The notes: generated by a model not told the origin, from the letters alone. A stretch of 64,000 nucleotides of DNA from Pseudomonadota bacterium (GCA_002747395.1 PDPE01000032.1:120528-184527); one strand, 5' to 3'. Positions 38,595 to 48,343 are shown, counted from the stretch's first letter. Translations and numbers: made by a program.

Positions 38595-39606
38595 AACACA
38601 CCTCCTTGATGAATGCGGGTTCTTGTTGGGTGATACAGTGAATATTGCCCCCGCCGAGCACAATTTCCTGGCAGTCAATCTGCACGACTTCCCGGTCAGG
38701 AAAGCAGTTTTTCACTATGCCAAGCGCATTCTGGTCATAGTCGGCACAGCCGTAGGCAGGCATTACCACCCCCTGATTCGCAATATAAAAATTGACATAA
38801 GACATGGCCTGGCGCACACCATCAACATATCGGGCCGGTGGCTGCTCTACCCGGGTCAGCTGCCATGAGTGACCATCACAATCAGCCGAATCTTTCAATA
38901 TCCGACCATTTTCCTGGAGAATCGGATAGTTGTCATCCGCTGTGTCCGTTGATGTCAGGGCAAGTATTTTACCTTCCCCGATAAAACAGGCCAGTTCATC
39001 AATATGCCCGTCGGTATCATCGTCCACCAGCCCGCCGGGTAGCCAGATCACATTGGTCGCCCCCAGGGTTCGCCTCATTTCCTGCTCAACATCATGCCTT
39101 GTCCAACCGGGATTCCGGTTTGCGTTCAGTTGCACCGACTCGGTCAATAAAACCGTTCCCCGGCCATCCACATGAATCGCCCCGCCCTCATTCACCAGTG
39201 GACTGTGAATACGAGGCACAGACTGGTGAGCCAGCACTGTCGATGCCACCTGCCTGTCCTGATCATGTGGAAATTTGCCCCAGCCGTTGAATGTCCAGTC
39301 CACCCCGTGCTTACGGCCATGCCGATCAAACACAAAGGTTGGCCCGGAGTCCCGAATCCAGCTATCATCCAGGGGCATGGTCACTATCTGTATACGCTCA
39401 CTCAGGCAACGCCGGGCATCGGACTGGTGTTCGGGGCGGCATACCATCACCACCGGTTCAAATTCGGCTATGGCGTGGGCAACCTGTGAAAATGCAAAAC
39501 GAGCCCTGTCGAGTCCGTTTATCCATTGTTCCTCATCACAAGGCCATGCCATCCAGCATCGCTCATGCTCCGCCCACTCGGGAGGCATAAAAAACCGTGA
39601 ATTCAT
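38587..39606 (-). CDS. aguA: Agmatine deiminase
   Basis: AguA converts agmatine to N-carbamoylputrescine and ammonia, feeding AguB directly downstream. The 339-residue protein belongs to the guanidino-modifying fold. It shows FFMPPEWAEHERCWMAWPC at the N-terminus, the substrate region DSWIRDSGPTFV, GWGKFPHDQDR, the histidine motif DTDGHIDELACF and the nucleophile Cys324 in GGGNIHCITQQEPA. All are expected for the family. Together the two genes allow use of agmatine as a nitrogen and putrescine source. Confidence 0.96.
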   Translation of the reverse strand: MNSRFFMPPEWAEHERCWMAWPCDEEQWINGLDRARFAFSQVAHAIAEFEPVVMVCRPEHQSDARRCLSERIQIVTMPLDDSWIRDSGPTFVFDRHGRKHGVDWTFNGWGKFPHDQDRQVASTVLAHQSVPRIHSPLVNEGGAIHVDGRGTVLLTESVQLNANRNPGWTRHDVEQEMRRTLGATNVIWLPGGLVDDDTDGHIDELACFIGEGKILALTSTDTADDNYPILQENGRILKDSADCDGHSWQLTRVEQPPARYVDGVRQAMSYVNFYIANQGVVMPAYGCADYDQNALGIVKNCFPDREVVQIDCQEIVLGGGNIHCITQQEPAFIKEVCFA

Positions 39607-39939
39607 TGTTTAAAAATTCCGCTCTGTGATTCTCATCAAACCTGACCAGGCCACAAAAACCTGAAATCAACTGCTATAGTGATTGCATATATCAGGATGA
39701 ATACCTGCTCACCCATCAGGAAAACATCCATATTGCTGCTGATTATCCCAAAAACAGCCAATCTTTGGCAAAATCGGGGTGGATACACAAAAAAAAATGG
39801 CACTTCAAAATTGAATCTGCTATTTTTCGCAAACTCAAAATACCTGCCTGGCTGAATCAGGCAGATTTAAAAGGATCAGGATCGATCAGGTTACCAGGGT
39901 GTAACAGGTGTAAGTGTAATAAGGTATTGAGACAAAACT
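39607..39939. other. Spacer between aguA and dksA
   Basis: A 333-bp divergent spacer. It contains a perfect hairpin, CTGCCTG (39844-39850) with CAGGCAG (39858-39864), and A/T-rich stretches that could hold promoters for both genes. I see no small gene. Confidence 0.6.
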
Positions 39940-40389
39940 ATGCCAGAGAACAAAAGAGATAACGGAAACCCGCAAGCCGGTTTCAGCAACTTCACCCCCT
40001 ATGTCATTAAAGAGGGTGATGAGTATATGGATGATGCCCAGCTTCAGCACTTTAAGGATATACTCCTTTCCTGGAAGCAGGAACTGATGGAAGAGGTCGA
40101 CAGAACCATGCATCACATGCAGGAAGATGCAGCCAACTATGCCGACCCGAGCGACCGGGCAACCCAGGAAGAAGAATTCAGCCTGGAATTACGCACCCGG
40201 GACAGGGAGCGCAAGCTCATCAAGAAAATTGATAAAACCATCGAGCTTATTGATAAGGAAGACTACGGATTCTGCGACTCCTGCGGAGTAGAAATCGGTA
40301 TCCGCCGACTGGAAGCCAGGCCTACGGCCACACTCTGTATCGACTGCAAAACGCTGGCAGAGATTAAAGAGAAGCAAACCGGCATCTGA
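39940..40389 (+). CDS. dksA: RNA polymerase-binding transcription factor DksA
   Basis: DksA binds the secondary channel of RNA polymerase and works with ppGpp in the stringent response. The 149-residue protein has the coiled-coil tip DPSDRA, the conserved QEEEFSLELRTRDRERKL, and a four-cysteine zinc finger (CDSCGVEIG ... TLCIDCK). The N-terminal extension is of normal length. It is followed by gluQ and the cbr genes, the same order as in Pseudomonas. A hairpin, CGCTGTGG with CCACAGCG (40436-40468), lies in the spacer to gluQ and may reduce read-through. Confidence 0.97.
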   Translation: MPENKRDNGNPQAGFSNFTPYVIKEGDEYMDDAQLQHFKDILLSWKQELMEEVDRTMHHMQEDAANYADPSDRATQEEEFSLELRTRDRERKLIKKIDKTIELIDKEDYGFCDSCGVEIGIRRLEARPTATLCIDCKTLAEIKEKQTGI

Positions 40390-40523
40390 CCGGGACAACC
40401 CTTCGCATTCCCGATCACAATCTGCTCGTTATTTGCGCTGTGGTTTTTTAGACGGTTTTGCCACAGCGTCGAGCCGGTTACTTTTTATAACCTGCGCTTT
40501 TCATTACCCGTGTTTTCTTTCCC

Positions 40524-41432
40524 ATGCCAACAGAAAATGCACACGTCTATCGGGGCCGCTTTGCCCCGACCCCCACCGGCCCGCTTCATTCAGGCTCCCT
40601 GGTAACCGCGCTTGCCAGCTACCTGGATGCCAAACACCACAACGGCACCTGGTTAATCCGAATCGAGGATATCGACCCGCTTCGTGAAATGCCGGAAGCA
40701 TCAAAACACATACTGGATACCCTGGAAAAGCACCATTTGTTCCCGGACGAGGCCATAGTGTTTCAGTCAGGACAAAACGAGTATTACCAGCACCTGTTGA
40801 CCCGGCTCGAATCAATACAGGCCGTTTATCCATGCAAATGCAGCCGGAGCGAGTTAAAAAAAAGTCATGGCAGGCATACCGCCGGATGCAGAAATCAGCC
40901 TCTGCCCGCCCGGTCTGCATGCACGGGGCAACAAGACTTTGCCATTCGTTTCAAGCTGGAATCTCAAGTCTTTTCCTGGCAAGACCGGGTGTGTGATCGC
41001 TGCACCTTCCGCCTGCAAAAAGAGCGCGATGATTTTGTCGTAAAAAGAAAAGAGGGCTTTTTTGCCTACCAGCTTGCGGTCGTCGCAGATGATATACAAC
41101 AACATATTACACACATTGTTCGAGGCCAGGATCTCCTGGACAACACCCCGATGCAGTTGGCACTCTATCAAGCACTTGGCATTGAACCGCCAATCTATGG
41201 CCATACCCCCCTGGTAGTCAACGAGCAAAATCAGAAACTGAGCAAACAGAATCGCGCCCGGGCCATTGCAACCGATTCACCCCGCGACAATCTCGTTCAG
41301 GCGCTCACCTGGCTCGATCAGCCGGTACCGAACAGGTTGAAGAAAGAGACCGTTGCGAGCATACTGGAATGGGCGGTTGAACACTGGAACATCGCCCGAC
41401 TCAAGCAGATTTCATGCATTCGAATGACCTGA
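40524..41432 (+). CDS. gluQ: Glutamyl-Q tRNA(Asp) synthetase
   Basis: GluQ-RS is a truncated glutamyl-tRNA synthetase that attaches glutamate to queuosine in the anticodon of tRNA-Asp. The 302-residue protein has the class I signature APTPTGPLHSGSLVTALAS (HIGH-like), RIEDIDP, the zinc-binding CKCSRSEL with a later AGCR, and the KLSKQ loop. It lacks the anticodon-binding domain of full GluRS, as expected. It lies between dksA and the cbr operon. The ribosome site is weak. Confidence 0.96.
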   Translation: MPTENAHVYRGRFAPTPTGPLHSGSLVTALASYLDAKHHNGTWLIRIEDIDPLREMPEASKHILDTLEKHHLFPDEAIVFQSGQNEYYQHLLTRLESIQAVYPCKCSRSELKKSHGRHTAGCRNQPLPARSACTGQQDFAIRFKLESQVFSWQDRVCDRCTFRLQKERDDFVVKRKEGFFAYQLAVVADDIQQHITHIVRGQDLLDNTPMQLALYQALGIEPPIYGHTPLVVNEQNQKLSKQNRARAIATDSPRDNLVQALTWLDQPVPNRLKKETVASILEWAVEHWNIARLKQISCIRMT

Positions 41433-41450
41433 GGAACAGCAAAGCATTCC

Positions 41451-41627
41451 ATGTACCTGTATCGTCTCGTTTTCCTTCTTGTGGTCAGCATTTACGTTTT
41501 TTCACCCGTTATTATGGACTGGTGGATCGACCCCGGAAGCTCATGGTACCGCCCCTATATCATCTGGCTGGTGCTGATTGCCCTGTCGATCTGGCTGGAG
41601 CGAAAGCGAGACAACAATGAGCATTGA
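41451..41627 (+). CDS. cbrX: CbrX-like small membrane protein coupled to cbrA
   Basis: A 58-residue protein with two hydrophobic helices (YRLVFLLVVSIYVFSPVI and YIIWLVLIALSIWL) separated by MDWWIDPGSSWYR and ending in KRDNNEH. A small gene, cbrX, occupies the same place before cbrA in Pseudomonas, where the two are transcriptionally and translationally coupled. Here the last 11 bp overlap the start of cbrA, which supports the same coupling. Its biochemical role is unknown. Confidence 0.8.
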   Translation: MYLYRLVFLLVVSIYVFSPVIMDWWIDPGSSWYRPYIIWLVLIALSIWLERKRDNNEH

Positions 41628-44562
41628 CCTTATACAGTTGCTCCTGGTCGGGCTGCTTTACATCGGGCTGCTATTCGGCATTGCCTGCCTGGCCATCAAA
41701 GGTCTGATTCCCCGAAGCTGGTTCAGCCACCACCTGACCTATATATTGTCACTGGGCGTTTACGCCAGCGCCTGGTCTCTTTTCGGCTCCGTCGGCCTGG
41801 CTTACCAATACGGGTTTGGCTTTCTGGCCTATTATCTGGGACTGAGTGGCGCGTTTATGCTGGCCCCTGTGCTATTGGTTCCCATACTGCGTATTACCCG
41901 CACCTTTCAACTTTCTTCCATCGCAGACTTGCTGGCATTCCGTTATCGCAGCCCCTGGGTCGGCTCCATATCAGCAGGAGTCAACCTGATTTCCGGTTTA
42001 CTGCTGTTATCGCTTCAGATAACCATTGTGGTTAATGTCATCACAATCCTGGTTCCCGGTGCCCCCGCCAGTTTATCGGGCGCAGTTTTATGTGGCGTCA
42101 TGCTCGTCTTCACCCTGTTCCTGGGCATTACCCGCAACTCCGAGCAGGAAAAAAGCAATGGACTCATCGCAGCCATCACCCTCGACTCCCTTATCAAACT
42201 CATTGCTTTTCTGGCCCTTGGGCTATATGCAATCTATGAGATTTTTGGTGGACTGGAAGAACTGAACAACTGGCTTGACACCTATGGCATGAGAGTCAGC
42301 GCATTTGAGCGACATCTGGAAGACAGCCCCTGGCGAGCCTTGCTCCTGATCTTTTTCGGTTCGGCCATAGTAATGCCACACATGTTCCACATGGTATTCA
42401 AAGAAAATTTATCGCCCAAATCACTCTACAAAGCCAGTTGGGGCCTGCCCTTGTACCTGTTTCTTATCAGCCTGCCGGTTCCCCCCGTTTTGTGGGCTGC
42501 GATCAAGTCAGGCGCACCTACCGTTCCGGACTATTTCACACTGGGCATCACGCTCTCAACCGATTCACCCCTGATGATCCTGGTGGTTTTTACCGGGGCA
42601 CTGTCAGCGGCAACCGGTTTGATTCTGGTCACAACCCAGGCTCTTGCATCGACACTGCTGAACCACATGGTGCTGCCGGTGTATCGCCCCGGCAAGATGA
42701 AAAACATCTATTCCTGGGTGAATTGGGTAAAAGGCTGCCTGGTATTCGGCATACTGTTCGCTGCATTTATTTTCTTCGTCAATACCAACCTGTCCATATC
42801 CATTCTTGGCGTGCTCGCCTTCACCGCAGGCATTCAACTCCTGCCTGCCGTTCTTGGTGTACTGTACTGGCCTGTCGGCAATCACAAAGGGGTCATTGTC
42901 GGGTTATCTGCTGGTACCACTACCTGGTTTCTAAGCATGTTTCTTCCCTTCTACATGGGAATGGATTGCTTCCATCTGTTCGGATTGGAGCACGTTCATC
43001 AATTCAACACCAATGACTGGCACACTTACACACTGGTCGCCCTGACGGTGAATGTCACTTTCTTTGTTCTTGTTTCACTGCTCACAGAAACTCCTGCCAC
43101 GGAACTGAGCGCAGCCCAGTTATGCTCTGTAGATACATTGTCACGCCCGGCGAGAAGAGAACTGGAGGCCGGGTCTTCCGATGATTTCAAGGCTGCACTC
43201 ACCAAGCCACTGGGTGACACAGTGGCCAACCGGGAAGTATCCCGCGCCCTTGCGGAGTTGGACCTGCCGAAAACAGAACTCCGGCCCTACGCATTGAGAC
43301 GGCTTCGGGATCAGATAGAAGCCAACCTTTCCGGCCTTCTCGGCCCGTCAATAGCCCAGGATATTGTGAAGAGCCACCTGGCCTACAAAACCTCGGAAAC
43401 ACCAGATGGAAAAGACATTCACTATGTAGAAAGAAAGCTGGAAGACTACCGATCAAGACTGACCGGCCTGGCCGCCGAACTGGACAGCCTGCGCAGATAC
43501 CACAGGCAAACCTTGCAAAACCTGCCTGTTGCAGCCTGCTCACTGGGTAATGACATGGAAATACTCATGTGGAATCATGCCATGTACGAGCTGACCGGCA
43601 TTGCGCCGAACGACATTATCGGTTCCCGTGTTTTTTCATTGCCTTGCCCCTGGAGTGAACACCTGTACCACTTTGCCGTCGGGGATGCCCTGCACCTCTA
43701 CAAACAAAGGCTGATGCTGGAGGGTAAACCACATTGGTTAAGTCTGCACAAGGCAATGATTGACGGCCCTGAAAACTCCGAGCAGGGCCAGGTGCTACTG
43801 ATAGAGGACAACACGGAAACCCGGTTGCTTGAAGACAAACTGATTCACAGCGAGCGACTTGCGTCGGTGGGCAGGCTTGCCGCAGGGGTTGCCCATGAAA
43901 TTGGCAACCCGGTCACCGGTATTGCCTGTCTGGCACAGAACATAATCATGGAGTCCGGAGACAAGGAGACCCTGAACACCGCCCGGCAAATTATCGACCA
44001 GACCAGGCGAATTTCCACCATTGTACAGTCTCTTATGAACTTTTCCCGAACAGGCAACCACTCTCACCCTGCGAGCCATGAGTGCGCCACCCTGTCGCGC
44101 TGTGTCGATGAAGCGATCAAGTTGTTATCGTTAAGCGAGAAGGAAAAGCAAATCGAGTACCTTGATTCCTTGCCGCCAAACCTGAAAGTCAATGGAGATG
44201 AACAACGTCTGGTACAGGTTTTTATCAATTTGCTGGGAAATGCCAGAGATGCCTCACCAGACAGGAGCACGATCAGTATCACCGGAAAACAGGAAGCCGG
44301 TTCCGTTATTGTCGAGATCACCGACCCCGGTTGCGGTATCCCTCCGGAACAGCTTGATCATATTTTCGAGCCGTTTTACACAACAAAGGAACCGGGCCGG
44401 GGCACCGGGCTGGGCCTGTCACTCGTCTACAGTATTATCGAAGAACACTATGGAAGTATCGAGGTAATCAGCCCGGCAGACAAGCAAACCGGCATCGGTA
44501 CCAGGGTGGTTGTCACCCTTCCCGCCGAAACCCGACACTCACACGACCGGCAAATGACCTGA
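41617..44562 (+). CDS. cbrA: Sensor histidine kinase CbrA
   Basis: CbrA senses carbon/nitrogen status and phosphorylates CbrB. The 981-residue protein begins with an SLC5-type sodium/solute symporter-like membrane domain (about 1-490, some 13 helices) such as LTYILSLGVYASAWSLFGSV. A linker, a STAC-like segment and a PAS domain (about 630-720) follow, then the HisKA domain with the phospho-accepting His760 in LAAGVAHEIGNPVTG, and the ATPase domain with INLLGNARDAS, DPGCGIPPEQLDHIFEPFYTT and GRGTGLGLSLVYSI. It starts inside the upstream small gene. The membrane part may itself bind or transport a substrate such as histidine, as shown in Pseudomonas. Confidence 0.94.
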   Translation: MSIDLIQLLLVGLLYIGLLFGIACLAIKGLIPRSWFSHHLTYILSLGVYASAWSLFGSVGLAYQYGFGFLAYYLGLSGAFMLAPVLLVPILRITRTFQLSSIADLLAFRYRSPWVGSISAGVNLISGLLLLSLQITIVVNVITILVPGAPASLSGAVLCGVMLVFTLFLGITRNSEQEKSNGLIAAITLDSLIKLIAFLALGLYAIYEIFGGLEELNNWLDTYGMRVSAFERHLEDSPWRALLLIFFGSAIVMPHMFHMVFKENLSPKSLYKASWGLPLYLFLISLPVPPVLWAAIKSGAPTVPDYFTLGITLSTDSPLMILVVFTGALSAATGLILVTTQALASTLLNHMVLPVYRPGKMKNIYSWVNWVKGCLVFGILFAAFIFFVNTNLSISILGVLAFTAGIQLLPAVLGVLYWPVGNHKGVIVGLSAGTTTWFLSMFLPFYMGMDCFHLFGLEHVHQFNTNDWHTYTLVALTVNVTFFVLVSLLTETPATELSAAQLCSVDTLSRPARRELEAGSSDDFKAALTKPLGDTVANREVSRALAELDLPKTELRPYALRRLRDQIEANLSGLLGPSIAQDIVKSHLAYKTSETPDGKDIHYVERKLEDYRSRLTGLAAELDSLRRYHRQTLQNLPVAACSLGNDMEILMWNHAMYELTGIAPNDIIGSRVFSLPCPWSEHLYHFAVGDALHLYKQRLMLEGKPHWLSLHKAMIDGPENSEQGQVLLIEDNTETRLLEDKLIHSERLASVGRLAAGVAHEIGNPVTGIACLAQNIIMESGDKETLNTARQIIDQTRRISTIVQSLMNFSRTGNHSHPASHECATLSRCVDEAIKLLSLSEKEKQIEYLDSLPPNLKVNGDEQRLVQVFINLLGNARDASPDRSTISITGKQEAGSVIVEITDPGCGIPPEQLDHIFEPFYTTKEPGRGTGLGLSLVYSIIEEHYGSIEVISPADKQTGIGTRVVVTLPAETRHSHDRQMT

Positions 44563-44806
44563 CCTGACAAAATACCGGCCAGTCAGCGACAAAAAACAAC
44601 TGCATGGCCAGAGGCGTCAAACACGCCATTGTACTGGAAAACAGCAGGCATACTCCGTTATCATGGGGATCACGACGACAACATGCAGTTAGAAGACCTG
44701 TAGAGAAGACGACCGGCGCCAGCGCGACAATCAGTTACCCCTCTGGAATCAAGCGCCTGCCGAACAACCGTCAGGAAGCCAGGCAAAGTTAAGCGAGCAC
44801 CCATAC

Positions 44807-46198
44807 ATGGATCATATTCTAGTTGTTGAAGACGAAGACATTATTCGTTCAGCAGTAAAAAAACTGTTAGAGCACAACAATTATCAGGTAACCACAGCCG
44901 GGTCTGTCGATGAAGCCATTGCCCACCTTGACCGGATCGAACCCGCTCTCGTCATCACCGACCTGAGGCTGCCCGGACGATCTGGCACCGATCTGATAGA
45001 GCTTGTTTCACCCACCCCGGTACTGGTTATGACCAGCTATGCCAGCCTTCGCTCGGCAGTAGACTCAATGAAACTGGGCGCCGTAGACTACATAGCCAAG
45101 CCTTTCGACTATGACGAAATACTGACATCGGTGCGAACGATTCTGCAAAAGAAATCTCCCCGGGGTAGCAATGGCTCAGAGGTGAAAACCGGTCAGGACA
45201 AGACAGAAAACGACAGGAAAAACATTTCCAGGCTTATCTATGGAGAATGCGAGCCCATGAAAAAGGTTTTCCGGTTAATAGAGAAAGTGTCCCCCACCGA
45301 CACCACCGTATTGATTCAGGGCGAATCAGGCACAGGTAAGGAACTTGCTGCGCGAGCCCTGCATCAAAACAGCCTGCGTGCGAACAAGCCGCTCATCTGT
45401 GTAAACTGTGCAGCCATCCCGGAAACGCTCATCGAATCAGAACTGTTCGGCCATGAAAAAGGTGCGTTTACAGGAGCGGTGAACTCAAGAAATGGCCTGG
45501 TCGAGGCCGCCGACGGAGGCACCCTGTTTCTGGACGAGATCGGTGAGCTTCCTCTGGAAGCCCAGGCTCGATTGCTTCGGGTATTGCAAGAAGGAGAAAT
45601 CAGACGTGTAGGTTCCACCCGATCATTGCAGGTGGATGTCCGTCTCATAGCGGCAACGCACAGAAACCTTAAATCCCTGTCGAAAATCGGCGAGTTTCGC
45701 GAGGATCTGTATTACCGGCTGAATGTCATGCAAATACGCCTGCCCCCGCTGCGAGAGCGCGGACAGGATGTGCTCGGGTTGGCCGAGCGACTGCGTGAAC
45801 GAATGTGTAACAAGCTGGACAAACATGAAGTACAACTGTCTCCCGATGCCATGCACGCCATACAGCAACACAATTGGCCCGGCAACGTGAGGGAACTGGA
45901 AAATGCGATGGAACGAGCCATTATCCTCTGTGAGGGCGGCATTATCACGCCAGAAGAGCTCGACCTGGAAGCAGAAACAGACACTCCTTCCTCCACCGGC
46001 CTGGCGAACCCGGAAGAAACCGGGGCACCGCACAAAAAAGAACAGGGACTTTCTCTGGAAGACTACTTTCAACAGTTTGTGCTGGAAAACCAGGACAAAA
46101 TGAGTGAAACAGAGCTGGCACAAAAGCTGGGCATCAGCAGAAAAAGCCTTTGGGAAAGAAGGCAGCGTATTGGTATTCCAAGAAAAAAATCAGGTTAG
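44807..46198 (+). CDS. cbrB: NtrC-family response regulator CbrB
   Basis: CbrB activates sigma-54 promoters when phosphorylated by CbrA. The 463-residue protein has a receiver domain with Asp52 in VITDLRLPG, an AAA+ domain with Walker [15 protein letters not shown], the sigma-54 contact loop GAFTGA, Walker [18 protein letters not shown], and a C-terminal Fis-type helix-turn-helix ([20 protein letters not shown]). It is separated from cbrA by 244 bp, so it may also have its own promoter. The probable target, a CrcZ-type RNA, is encoded immediately downstream with a matching -24/-12 promoter. Confidence 0.95.
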   Translation: MDHILVVEDEDIIRSAVKKLLEHNNYQVTTAGSVDEAIAHLDRIEPALVITDLRLPGRSGTDLIELVSPTPVLVMTSYASLRSAVDSMKLGAVDYIAKPFDYDEILTSVRTILQKKSPRGSNGSEVKTGQDKTENDRKNISRLIYGECEPMKKVFRLIEKVSPTDTTVLIQGESGTGKELAARALHQNSLRANKPLICVNCAAIPETLIESELFGHEKGAFTGAVNSRNGLVEAADGGTLFLDEIGELPLEAQARLLRVLQEGEIRRVGSTRSLQVDVRLIAATHRNLKSLSKIGEFREDLYYRLNVMQIRLPPLRERGQDVLGLAERLRERMCNKLDKHEVQLSPDAMHAIQQHNWPGNVRELENAMERAIILCEGGIITPEELDLEAETDTPSSTGLANPEETGAPHKKEQGLSLEDYFQQFVLENQDKMSETELAQKLGISRKSLWERRQRIGIPRKKSG

Positions 46199-46230
46199 GC
46201 CACCCGCCAGGCTCTTTTTCGAAAACAGAC

Positions 46231-46299
46231 TGTTACCTTGATTTGATACTGTTACCCAAAGAAACATCACTCAGGGCAAATAATAAAAAAACGGTAACA
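46231..46299. promoter_or_regulatory. Candidate CbrB binding sites upstream of the CrcZ-like RNA
   Basis: TGTTAC occurs at 46231-46236 and again at 46250-46255, and GTAACA at 46294-46299. TGTTAC/GTAACA half-sites are those reported for CbrB in Pseudomonas putida. The elements lie about 75-145 bp upstream of the -24 box, the usual range for enhancer-type activators of sigma-54 promoters. Confidence 0.6.
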
Positions 46300-46374
46300 A
46301 ATCCTGGCCCATTTGCGCCCGACCAGAAAAAGCAAATTCATAACCTTTTGATACATAAGGCACTTTCACTTTTC

Positions 46375-46389
46375 TGGCATACCGCATGC
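46375..46389 (+). promoter_or_regulatory. Sigma-54 (-24/-12) promoter
   Basis: TGGCAT-ACCGC-ATGC has the invariant GG and GC with the right spacing of a -24/-12 promoter (consensus TGGCAC-N5-TTGC, two mismatches). It points toward the A-rich RNA downstream. Transcription would start near 46400. Confidence 0.7.
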
Positions 46390-46399
46390 GATTACATCT

Positions 46400-46740
46400 C
46401 TCGAAAAACAAGAATAAAAACAAAATAAAATAATAAAAAAACCGTAAGAGCAACAGAGAATAACAATAACAAGCTCGTGAAAGTCAAGTTGGTATCAAGT
46501 CGGTTTTTTGGTTTCCAAATCGCATCAGCGTTGGATAACAGTAAAAATAAAAACAAGAAAGCGTTTGCTCTGTTAACCATATCAAGTGCTGATACACCAT
46601 GAAGCCCCGGCGCATTGACCTGATTTTTACACATAAAGTGGCAGTGAGTGCTACCAAACAAGGACGCGATAACAAAAACAAAGCCGTCTGCTCTTTAGAA
46701 CCGGGGAAGCCTGCGCTTTCCCTGCTTGCTTTTCTCTTTC
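46400..46740 (+). ncRNA. crcZ: CrcZ-type small RNA that sequesters Hfq/Crc
   Basis: In Pseudomonas the RNA CrcZ is encoded between cbrB and pcnB, is made from a CbrB/sigma-54 promoter, and relieves catabolite repression by binding Hfq with Crc through A-rich AAnAAnAA motifs. This 750-bp spacer is in the same place. Downstream of the -24/-12 promoter there are four A-rich clusters on the plus strand: about 46403-46441, 46457-46473, 46541-46560 and 46669-46683, each with motifs such as AACAAGAA or AATAACAA. The probable end is a hairpin, GGGGAAGC (46703-46710) with GCTTTCCC (46715-46722), followed by a U-rich tract. Start and end are estimates; the size of about 340 nt is near that of known CrcZ (about 400 nt). 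No open frame fits. Confidence 0.75.
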
Positions 46741-46858
46741 GATCTGCTCTTCTTCCTTTGCAACCTGGTCTGCTCCTTTACAATCAACGACAACCTGATA
46801 CCATTCCATGCCGACAATCGCCAAACCGCGTCTGCCAGCAAGTTCACGAAAATACGGT

Positions 46859-46890
46859 GTATAACTGCTGACGAGTATAACTGCTGACGA
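46859..46890. repeat. 16-bp tandem duplication upstream of pcnB
   Basis: GTATAACTGCTGACGA is present twice head to tail without change. It lies between the end of the CrcZ-like RNA and pcnB. The remaining bases of this spacer show no other feature. Confidence 0.9.
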
Positions 46891-46948
46891 TGCCAGAGTA
46901 TCCCGGCATAACTGACTCAGCCCTCCAAAGGAAATGTAACTCAACTCC

Positions 46949-48343
46949 ATGATCAGAAAGATTTTTAATTTTCTACCTGGCAAGAAAAAGGCCGAAAAAA
47001 CCCGCAAGCTCACCGTCATTCCTCGCTCAGACCACAAGGTGTCCCGAAATGACATCAGTGATCACGCACTGAAAGTGCTGTACCGGCTAAATAAATCAGG
47101 CTTCGAGGCCTTTCTGGTTGGAGGAGGAGTGCGCGACCTGCTGCTCGGGATCCACCCGAAAGACTTTGACATCGCGACCAGTGCACATCCGGAGGAAGTC
47201 AATCGACTGTTCAGAAACTCTCGCCTCATCGGTCGGCGCTTCAAACTGGTTCACGTCCTGTTTGGACGGGAAATCATCGAGGTCGCCACCTTCCGCGGGC
47301 AACACACAGACGATAAAAAGTCTGAAGACAGGCGACAGGGCAACCAGCAGGACAGGCACCGAAAGAGCAGCGAGCATGGCATGATCCTGCGTGACAATGT
47401 CTATGGAACCATGGAAGAAGATGCGATAAGGCGCGATTTTACCGTCAATGCCTTGTACTACTGTGTCAAAGATTTTTCCATTTATGATTACGCTGGCGGA
47501 TTAAAAGACTTGGAAGCCCGAAAACTGCAACTCATTGGTGACCCGGAAAGCCGCTACCGGGAAGACCCGGTCAGAATGTTACGGGCAGTACGATTCGCAA
47601 CCAAACTCGACTTTGCCATTGCGAAAGAAACCCATGCCCCCATTGAAAAACTGGCTCACTTGCTGGCCCACATTCCGGCTGCAAGGTTGTTTGATGAAAT
47701 ACTCAAACTGTTTCTATCCGGACATGCCCTGGATAACTTCAGGCTGCTCAGAAAATACGGCCTGTTTGCCCACCTGTTTCCTGCAACAGAAAAAGCGCTT
47801 GAATCAAACGGTGAACTTGCTCTGACATTCATTGAAAATGCACTGCGAAACACTGACAAACGTATTCTTGCCAATAAACCGGTTACTCCGGCCTTTTTGT
47901 TTGCTGCCCTGCTCTGGTCTCCCCTCCAGACAGAACGGAATCGGTTAAAAGCGGAAGGAAACAGCGAATTTCCGGCACTACACCTTGCTTCGCAACATAT
48001 CATCAATCAACAGTCCGGCGTGACCTCGATACCCAAACGCTTTGGCATTCCAATGAAAGAAATCTGGGAAATGCAACTTCGCCTGCCCAAAAGGGCTGGA
48101 AAACGGGCAGAACAGATAGCCAGCCACCCCAGATTCCGGGCGGCCTATGATTTTGTCCTGCTGAGAGAAGAATCCGGGGAAAACCTGAACGGCCTGGGTC
48201 AATGGTGGACAGCATATCAGGAATCAGACCCGCACGGGCGTCGCAAACTGCTGCGTAGCCTGGATGGGCCTGCAAAGGGAGGGCGCAAACGCAAACGAAA
48301 ACCCCGGCCAGGACGCCCCTCCTCCGCAGTCAAAACAGATTAG
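46949..48343 (+). CDS. pcnB: Poly(A) polymerase I
   Basis: PcnB adds 3' poly(A) tails that promote RNA decay. The 464-residue protein belongs to the class II nucleotidyltransferases: VGGGVRDLLLGIHPKDFDIATSAHPEE carries the GG motif and the catalytic DxD, and later RRDFTVNALYY and YREDPVRMLRAVRFATKL are typical of the head and neck. The basic C-terminus (GGRKRKRKPRPGRP) and basic N-terminal segment distinguish it from CCA-adding enzymes. It starts the pcnB-folK-panB-panC run, with 17 bp to folK. Confidence 0.96.
   Translation: MIRKIFNFLPGKKKAEKTRKLTVIPRSDHKVSRNDISDHALKVLYRLNKSGFEAFLVGGGVRDLLLGIHPKDFDIATSAHPEEVNRLFRNSRLIGRRFKLVHVLFGREIIEVATFRGQHTDDKKSEDRRQGNQQDRHRKSSEHGMILRDNVYGTMEEDAIRRDFTVNALYYCVKDFSIYDYAGGLKDLEARKLQLIGDPESRYREDPVRMLRAVRFATKLDFAIAKETHAPIEKLAHLLAHIPAARLFDEILKLFLSGHALDNFRLLRKYGLFAHLFPATEKALESNGELALTFIENALRNTDKRILANKPVTPAFLFAALLWSPLQTERNRLKAEGNSEFPALHLASQHIINQQSGVTSIPKRFGIPMKEIWEMQLRLPKRAGKRAEQIASHPRFRAAYDFVLLREESGENLNGLGQWWTAYQESDPHGRRKLLRSLDGPAKGGRKRKRKPRPGRPSSAVKTD

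Noticed and set aside
44604..44792. A 62-codon open frame between cbrA and cbrB
   Set aside because: It has no ribosome site and no sensible protein features, and its composition looks like chance.
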